NCBI GenBank assembly: GCA_020853135.1
Contig: JADYZO010000034.1
Location: 1 to 64,000 of the forward strand
Direction: 5' to 3'
Source: Gammaproteobacteria bacterium
GTDB taxonomy: Bacteria > Pseudomonadota > Gammaproteobacteria > Steroidobacterales > GCA-2729495
DNA length: 64,000 bases
A model generated the notes under the pieces. It was not told the origin of the DNA. It worked only from the letters and a program-made list of their open reading frames with translations, and did not search any database. Below, in pieces: positions 53,532 through 64,000 of the stretch (positions are counted from its first letter, which is position 1; every line of letters starts with the position of its first letter). Both the position numbers and the translations under genes were made by a program.

Positions 53532-54929
53532 GTGATCCGTCTCGAGTTCTGCGGCGCGGTGGGCGAGGTCACCGGCTCGGGCTGCCTCGTGCATGCCCCT
53601 GCGGCGACCGTGCTGGTGGACTTCGGCGTGTTCCAGGGCGGAGCGGATGCGCGTGAGCGCAGCGCCTCCCTCGGACCGGTCCGGGCGGACCGGCTCGATG
53701 CGGTGGTGTTGACCCACGCGCACATCGACCACTGCGGCCGGCTGCCGTTGCTGGCGGCGGCGGGCTATGCGGGGCCGGTGTTCGCCACTCCCGCCACGCT
53801 GGATCTCGCGGCGCTGCTCCTCGCGGATCTCGGCCGCATCCAGGAAGCCGACCTCGCGCGGGAGAACCGCCGGCGTCGCAGCGCGGGCCTGCCGCCGCTG
53901 CAGGCGCTGTTCGGTGCCGCGGACGTGGAGCGGGTGCGGGACTGTGGCCGGGCGCTGCCGTACGGGCAGGCACGACGGATCGCGCCCGGCATCACCGCAC
54001 GCCTGACCGAGGCCGGGCACATTCTCGGCTCGGCCAGCGTGGAGTTGGCGGTGGAGGAGGGCGGGACCCGCCGGGTGCTGGTGTTTTCCGGTGACATCGG
54101 TCCCTGCGGTGCACCGATCCTGCGTGATCCGGTGCCGCCAGCCGCGGCGGACCTGGTGGTCATGGAGTCCACCTACGGTGCGCGTGACCGCCCGCCCCAG
54201 GCCGGGACCGTGGCCCGCTTCAGGGAAATACTCGCCGAGGCGGTGCGCAGCCATGCGCGCATCGTCATCCCGGCGTTCGCCGTGGGCCGCACCCAGCTGC
54301 TGCTGTTCTACATCGCCGAGGCCATCCGCGAGGGCGCGATCCCGCCCCTGCCCGTGTTCCTCGACAGCCCGATGGCCACGGCGGCGACGCTTGCCTATGC
54401 GCGCCACCAGGAACTCTACGACGAGGAACTGGGCGGCCTGGTGCGCACCGGGCAGATCCGCCACGACCTGCAGAGCCTGCGGGTGGTGGAGTCCGTCGAG
54501 GAATCCCGCAGCCTCAACGACCGCCGGGGTGCCTGCGTCATCATCAGCGCCGCGGGCATGTGCGAGGCGGGCCGCGTGGTGCATCACCTGCGCCACACGC
54601 TGTGGCGCGAGAATGCCCATGTGATCCTGCCCGGCTACATGGCGCCCGGGACCCTCGGCCGGGCGCTGGCTGATGGTGCCCCGCAGGTCGACATCTTCGG
54701 CGAGCCGGTCGTCGTGCGTGCCACGGTCCACCACCTGAGCGGCTTCTCGGCCCATGCCGGGCAGGGAGAACTGCTGGACTGGCTCGACGGCGTCGCACCG
54801 CAGGGTCCGCGCCTCGTCCTCACGCACGGTGACGACGAGGCACGCACGGTACTGCGCGAGCGCATCCACGAGCGCCATGGCATCCTCGCCGAGTGCCCGG
54901 GACCCGGGAGCGTGGTGACGCTGCCCTGA
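53532..54929 (+). CDS. Beta-CASP metallo-beta-lactamase-fold exonuclease-like protein
   Basis: The 465-residue protein has the metal site H62-A-H64-I-D66-H67 in THAHIDHCG, LTEAGHILGSAS, and SGDIG, which together form the two-zinc centre. The beta-CASP region contains IPAFAVGRTQLLLFYIAEA and the C-terminal HHLSGFSAHAGQ with its histidines. It belongs to the Ysh1/CPSF-like mRNA 3'-end processing family as found in bacteria (COG1236), and is likely an RNA-cutting enzyme, though DNA is also possible. The start is the GTG at 53532. It is followed by the antiporter gene after 44 nt. Confidence 0.87.
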   Translation: MIRLEFCGAVGEVTGSGCLVHAPAATVLVDFGVFQGGADARERSASLGPVRADRLDAVVLTHAHIDHCGRLPLLAAAGYAGPVFATPATLDLAALLLADLGRIQEADLARENRRRRSAGLPPLQALFGAADVERVRDCGRALPYGQARRIAPGITARLTEAGHILGSASVELAVEEGGTRRVLVFSGDIGPCGAPILRDPVPPAAADLVVMESTYGARDRPPQAGTVARFREILAEAVRSHARIVIPAFAVGRTQLLLFYIAEAIREGAIPPLPVFLDSPMATAATLAYARHQELYDEELGGLVRTGQIRHDLQSLRVVESVEESRSLNDRRGACVIISAAGMCEAGRVVHHLRHTLWRENAHVILPGYMAPGTLGRALADGAPQVDIFGEPVVVRATVHHLSGFSAHAGQGELLDWLDGVAPQGPRLVLTHGDDEARTVLRERIHERHGILAECPGPGSVVTLP

Positions 54930-54973
54930 CACCACACTTGACAGGGCGTGCATCCAGCTGCGACGGTTCATCC

Positions 54974-56551
54974 ATGCTGGCCCTCGCCCTGTCGACCCTC
55001 TGCGCCTTCATCCTCGGGCTGCTGGCGCGCTCGCTGGCGCTGCCGCCGCTGGTGGGGTTCCTGGCCGCGGGCTTCCTGCTCAATGGCCTCGGCGTCGGGC
55101 CGGTGCCCGTCCTGGCCTCGCTCGGCGAGGTGGGCGTGTGGCTGCTGCTCTTCACGGTGGGACTGAAGCTGCGCTGGCAGAGCCTGGTCAGGCCCGAGGT
55201 GTGGGTGACCGCCAGCGTGCACCTGCTGTTGACCGCCGCGCTCGCGGCGCTCCTCGCGCGCGTGTCCGGCCTGGCGTGGCCTGCGGCGTGGTTGCTGGGG
55301 GCCGCCTTCAGCTTCTCCAGCACGGTGCTGGCTGCCGTCGTCCTCGAGCCCAGGCGGGAACTGCGCGCCTTCCATGGCCGCATCGTCATCGGTGTCCTGG
55401 TGGTGCAGGACGTCGTGGCGGTGGCGGTGCTGGCCGCCGGCGCGGATGTCACGCCATCACCCTACGCCGCGCTGCTGGTACTGGTATTCCTGGCGCGGCC
55501 GCTGCTCAACCGGCTGGTCGACTTCGTGGGGCATGGCGAACTGCTGGTGCTGCTCGCCGTGCTGCTGGCCGTGAATGGCGGTGGCTATGGCTTCCATGCA
55601 CTGGGGCTCAGCGGCGAGGTGGGCGCCCTGCTGCTGGGGGCACTGCTCTCGGGCCACCCCCGCTCCACGGAGCTCGCCGATGCGCTATGGGGCATGAAGG
55701 AAATCTTCCTGCTCTGCTTCTTCCTGGGCATCGGCATGGCCAGTCCGCTGGGAGCCGGGGCGATTGCCGGTGGCGCGGCGCTGCTGCTGGCCCTGCCTTT
55801 CAAGGCGGTGCTGTTCTTCGTGCTGCTGCTGGCACTGGGCTTGCGTGCCCGCAGCAGCTTCCTCGCCGCGCTCAGCCTGACGAGCTTCAGTGAATTCGGC
55901 CTCATCGTCATGCAGCTGGGGGTCCGTCGCGAGCTGCTTGACCCACAGTGGCTGTCGCTTGCTGCGGTGGCGGTGGCCGGGTCCTTCGCGCTGGCGACGC
56001 CGCTCAACCGCCTGGCCCACGGGTTGTTCGCCCGCTGGGAACCGGTGCTCCAGCGCTTCGAGCGCCGCCGGCGCCATCCCGATGATGAGCCGCTGTCGGT
56101 GGGTGCGGCCGAGGTCCTCGTGGTGGGCATGGGCCGGGTCGGCAGCGGCGCCTATCGCTACCTGCGCGAGCATCATGTGCAGGTCGTCGGGCTCGACAGC
56201 GACATGACCAAGGTGGAGGCCCACGTCCAGGACGGTCGCCGTGTCGTCTATGCCGATGGGGAGGATCCCGAGCTGTGGCATCGCCTGCAACTCGGCCGGG
56301 TGCGGGCGGTGATGCTGGCATTGCCGGACACCGAGGCCAAGATCATCGCCAGCCGCCAGCTGCGCCGCCGGGGCTTCGCCGGGTTGATCGCGGCGACCTA
56401 TGTCTACGACGAGGAGCGCCAGCCGATCCTCGATGCGGGCTGCGACCTCACCTACAACTATTTCTCGGAGGCGGGCACCGGTTTCGCCGCGCACATCGCT
56501 GATTCGCTGCAGGGGGTCATCCCCGCCGGGGCGGCCCGGCGCCCCGGCTGA
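54974..56551 (+). CDS. KefB/KefC-like cation:proton antiporter with TrkA-N domain
   Basis: The 525-residue inner membrane protein has a CPA2-type antiporter domain of 12-13 helices (about 1-360; starts LALALSTLCAFILGLL, contains GVLVVQDVVAVAVLAAG with the conserved Q-D of the family). A C-terminal NAD-binding TrkA-N domain follows (VLVVGMGRVGSGAYRYLREH, about 400-500). It probably exchanges K+ or Na+ for protons, gated by nucleotide or glutathione adduct binding. No KefF-type partner is nearby. The ATG at 54974 follows the nuclease gene. It converges with uvrA. Confidence 0.9.
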   Translation: MLALALSTLCAFILGLLARSLALPPLVGFLAAGFLLNGLGVGPVPVLASLGEVGVWLLLFTVGLKLRWQSLVRPEVWVTASVHLLLTAALAALLARVSGLAWPAAWLLGAAFSFSSTVLAAVVLEPRRELRAFHGRIVIGVLVVQDVVAVAVLAAGADVTPSPYAALLVLVFLARPLLNRLVDFVGHGELLVLLAVLLAVNGGGYGFHALGLSGEVGALLLGALLSGHPRSTELADALWGMKEIFLLCFFLGIGMASPLGAGAIAGGAALLLALPFKAVLFFVLLLALGLRARSSFLAALSLTSFSEFGLIVMQLGVRRELLDPQWLSLAAVAVAGSFALATPLNRLAHGLFARWEPVLQRFERRRRHPDDEPLSVGAAEVLVVGMGRVGSGAYRYLREHHVQVVGLDSDMTKVEAHVQDGRRVVYADGEDPELWHRLQLGRVRAVMLALPDTEAKIIASRQLRRRGFAGLIAATYVYDEERQPILDAGCDLTYNYFSEAGTGFAAHIADSLQGVIPAGAARRPG

Positions 56552-56561
56552 AGGCGGCCAG

Positions 56562-62081
<5,520 letters not shown>

Positions 62082-62212
62082 GGTCCTGGCGGGCGGGTGA
62101 ATCCGCCGATATTAAGGAGCGCAGGGCACCAATGACAGCTGCGCGGGTGCCGGCAAAGGGGCTATGATTCGCGCCCGGTGACCCGACGTGGCAGCGGCAA
62201 GGAGCCGTACCG

Positions 62213-63244
62213 ATGCGATCCGACATGGCAGGCCGGCTCTACCACGTCATCGACACCCGCGGCTTCGACCGGCCGCTGCTCGACGAACTCTGCGAGCTGA
62301 CGACCACGGTGCGCAACATCGCCAAGACCGTGGCCGGCGCGCAGGCGTTGCAGGCGCTGCTGCCGCATGCGCGCGCGATGCTCTACTTCCCCCAGCCTTC
62401 GACGCGCACCTTCCTCTCCTTCAACAATGCCTGCCACATCCTCGGCATCCGCACCAGCGAGATCCGCGACCCGGCCACCTCCTCGGAGGTGAAGGGCGAG
62501 AGCTTCGACGACAGCATCCGCACCTTCAGCTCCTACGTGGACGTCATCATCATGCGCACCCCGGAGGCGGGCTACGCCGCCCGCGCCGCCGCGCAGATGG
62601 ACCGCATCCCGCGGCCGGTGCCCATCGTCAACGCGGGCTCGGGCAAGGACCAGCACCCGACCCAGGCGCTGCTCGACATCTACACGCTGGAGCGCAGCTT
62701 CGCCGACCGCGGCGGCATCGACGGCAAGGTCATCGCCATGATGGGCGACCTCAAGCGCGGGCGCACCGTACGCTCGCTCTGCGGGCTGATGCGCAACTAC
62801 CGCGGCGTGCGCCTCGTGCTGGTGGCCCCGGCGGCCTTTGCCATGGAGGATGACGTCAAGGTGGAGCTGCGCGCGCAGGGCATCCCGTTCACCGAGACCA
62901 GCCGGCTGGCCGACGTGCTGCCGGAGATCGATGCGCTCTACGTGACGCGCATCCAGACCGAGTGGGATACGGCGGAGGAGTCGCGCGGCATGGACTATGC
63001 GCAGTTCGGCATCAATCTGGCCAACCTGCCGCTGCTCAAGCACGATGCCATCATCATGCACCCGCTGCCGCGCGGGCCGGAGATCGACCCCGCGGTGGAC
63101 GAGGACCCGCGCGCCGTGTACTGGCGCCAGGAGCGCAACGGCATGTGGATGCGGGTGGCGATCCTCGTCAAGATCTTCCGGCTGGAGGATCGTATCGCCG
63201 CGCTGGCGGCAACCCTGCCGCCAGCGCCTGCGGATCGGGCGTAG
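62213..63244 (+). CDS. pyrB: Aspartate carbamoyltransferase catalytic chain
   Basis: The 343-residue protein matches PyrB-type carbamoyltransferases: the carbamoyl-phosphate motif S63-T-R-T66 in [10 protein letters not shown], the K-G-E-S loop ([10 protein letters not shown]), [12 protein letters not shown], and the late [11 protein letters not shown]. It makes N-carbamoyl-aspartate in pyrimidine synthesis in the cytoplasm. It is somewhat longer than E. coli PyrB (311 aa), and no pyrI follows, so allosteric control by CTP is unlikely. The ATG at 62213 has AAGGAG upstream. The last 77 nt overlap the convergent ParA-like gene. It diverges from uvrA. Confidence 0.9.
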   Translation: MRSDMAGRLYHVIDTRGFDRPLLDELCELTTTVRNIAKTVAGAQALQALLPHARAMLYFPQPSTRTFLSFNNACHILGIRTSEIRDPATSSEVKGESFDDSIRTFSSYVDVIIMRTPEAGYAARAAAQMDRIPRPVPIVNAGSGKDQHPTQALLDIYTLERSFADRGGIDGKVIAMMGDLKRGRTVRSLCGLMRNYRGVRLVLVAPAAFAMEDDVKVELRAQGIPFTETSRLADVLPEIDALYVTRIQTEWDTAEESRGMDYAQFGINLANLPLLKHDAIIMHPLPRGPEIDPAVDEDPRAVYWRQERNGMWMRVAILVKIFRLEDRIAALAATLPPAPADRA

Positions 63245-63986
63245 GCGCGGCCACGGGCGCTGCCGCCGGGCGCACCAGCACGCCGCCCGGCACCGCCTGC
63301 AGCGGTGACATCAGGTCGCGCGGCGTGAGCGGCGTGGCCATGCGCTGCCCGACCCAGTCGATGAGTGGTGCCCAGCCCTCGATGTCCTTCGCGGTATGCG
63401 ACGGCGGCAGTTCGTGGATGCCGAGTCCCTGTTCGGCGGCGTGCACGTAGTTCTGGCTGTCGCGCAGCTGCCCGACCACCGGGATGTTCAGCGATTCGAG
63501 GAAGCGCATCAGCCGCCGGTAGGCCAGCGTGTTCTCGCGCACCCGGTTGGCGACGACGCCGAGGCGACCCATGCGGCGGCTGACCTTGGCGACCAGCAGC
63601 AGGTCGGCGACCAGCTGCGACACCGCGTGGATGTCCATGTCGGAGGGCAGCACCGGCACGAGGATGGCGTGCGCACCGCGGGTGAACTGCGAGAGGCGCT
63701 GTGCGGACATGGCCGCCGGAGTGTCCACCACCAGCTGGCGCACGTCGGGCGGGATGCGCAGCTGGAAGCTGCGGGTCACCCGCGGGTTGGTGGCACAGGC
63801 ATCGACGACATGGATGAAGGGCCGTTCCTGCGGCCGGTTGTGTGCCCAGCGCATGGTCGAGCCCTGGGGATCGAAATCCATGAGTGCGGTCTTGCAGTCG
63901 TTGGCGGCGAAGTGCGCCGCCAGGTTCACCGCCACCGTGGTCTTGCCGGACCCGCCCTTGGGGTTCAGCACGACGATCTTGCGCAA
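63168..63986 (-). CDS. ParA-family ATPase, possibly continuing past the window edge
   Basis: The protein has the deviant Walker A of ParA/MinD proteins (KGGSGKTT, residues 10-17 from the TTG start), a Walker A' DFDPQGS and a Walker B region (LVVDTPAAM). Its last 50 residues are Ala/Pro-rich. ParA proteins form ATP-dependent gradients on DNA to place plasmids, chromosomes or protein cargo. The TTG at 63986 gives [12 protein letters not shown], the usual start of this group, but GGAG directly abuts it and the frame stays open to 64000, so the true start may lie outside. No parB is seen, so cargo positioning is a possibility. The 3' end overlaps pyrB by 77 nt. Confidence 0.85.
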   Translation of the reverse strand: MRKIVVLNPKGGSGKTTVAVNLAAHFAANDCKTALMDFDPQGSTMRWAHNRPQERPFIHVVDACATNPRVTRSFQLRIPPDVRQLVVDTPAAMSAQRLSQFTRGAHAILVPVLPSDMDIHAVSQLVADLLLVAKVSRRMGRLGVVANRVRENTLAYRRLMRFLESLNIPVVGQLRDSQNYVHAAEQGLGIHELPPSHTAKDIEGWAPLIDWVGQRMATPLTPRDLMSPLQAVPGGVLVRPAAAPVAAPTPDPQALAAGLPPARRYDPPAGRS

Positions 63987-64000
63987 CTCCGGATGGGCGG

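Noticed and set aside
62082..62212. SOS (LexA) box upstream of uvrA
   Set aside because: No CTGT-N8-ACAG match in the short divergent region; regulation by damage cannot be claimed.

Overview
The window is GC-rich chromosomal DNA from a free-living, aerobic, Gram-negative bacterium, most likely a gammaproteobacterium of the Steroidobacter/Nevskia/Xanthomonas breadth (an inference). The evidence is homodimeric-type AceE, OxyR next to Dps, GluQRS, a PilE/PilY1/PilVWX/FimT minor pilin cluster, a large TonB-dependent receptor, VPLPA-type CTERM proteins and MacAB-like efflux. Base composition and codon bias look uniform. I see no prophage, CRISPR array, rRNA or tRNA. The only mobile DNA is the end of an IS3-family element at the left edge, near two long palindromes.

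Layout. 1-1410: end of an IS3-type element, then two palindromic repeats sharing one core and flanking a secreted methyltransferase-like gene. 1421-6282: GST, luciferase-like oxidoreductase, a secreted unknown protein translationally coupled to a laccase-type multicopper oxidase, and a DUF167 protein. 6293-9600: ATPase/adaptor/permease efflux operon. 9976-13672: TPP enzyme with a twin-arginine leader, GluQRS, and an ATP-cone/PD-(D/E)XK nuclease. 13697-16266: oxyR divergent from dps, a strong terminator, and a malonyltransferase. 16304-24418: a leftward propionyl-CoA operon (CoA-ester lyase, methylmalonyl-CoA mutase, carboxylase beta and alpha, MeaB, epimerase). 24448-27322: ArsC-like protein, arylamine N-acetyltransferase, MatB-like acyl-CoA synthetase. 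27503-28947: tandem CTERM-sorted paralogues. 28956-32952: AceE and a divergent FMN-dependent alpha-hydroxy-acid oxidase with a twin-arginine-like leader. 33115-35765: nadA-nadB. 35967-38117: GGDEF/EAL protein. 38180-41609: TonB receptor and a small coupled secreted protein. 41786-49086: type IV pilus minor pilin/PilY1 operon. 49557-53018: a membrane redox/transport module. 53023-63986: mscL, a beta-CASP nuclease, a KefC-like antiporter, double-length UvrA, PyrB and a ParA-like ATPase.

How the genes work together. The propionyl-CoA operon carries propionyl-CoA to succinyl-CoA; the lyase at its head may clear a CoA ester that poisons the B12 mutase. MatB-like synthetase and the FabD-like transferase concern malonyl-CoA. 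OxyR and Dps form a peroxide-defence pair. The pilus operon supplies the priming complex and tip adhesin.

The most unusual locus is 49557-53018. A six-helix membrane protein is followed 9 nt later by an MFS transporter fused to a c-type cytochrome domain. An apparent 15th helix puts the haem domain in the periplasm. Next to it a MarR regulator diverges from a 62-codon gene, and a perfect MarR-type dyad overlaps a consensus -35 box. Other points of note are the 1839-residue four-NBD UvrA, the ATP-cone nuclease, two enzymes of normally cytosolic families with Tat-like leaders, and the palindrome pair.
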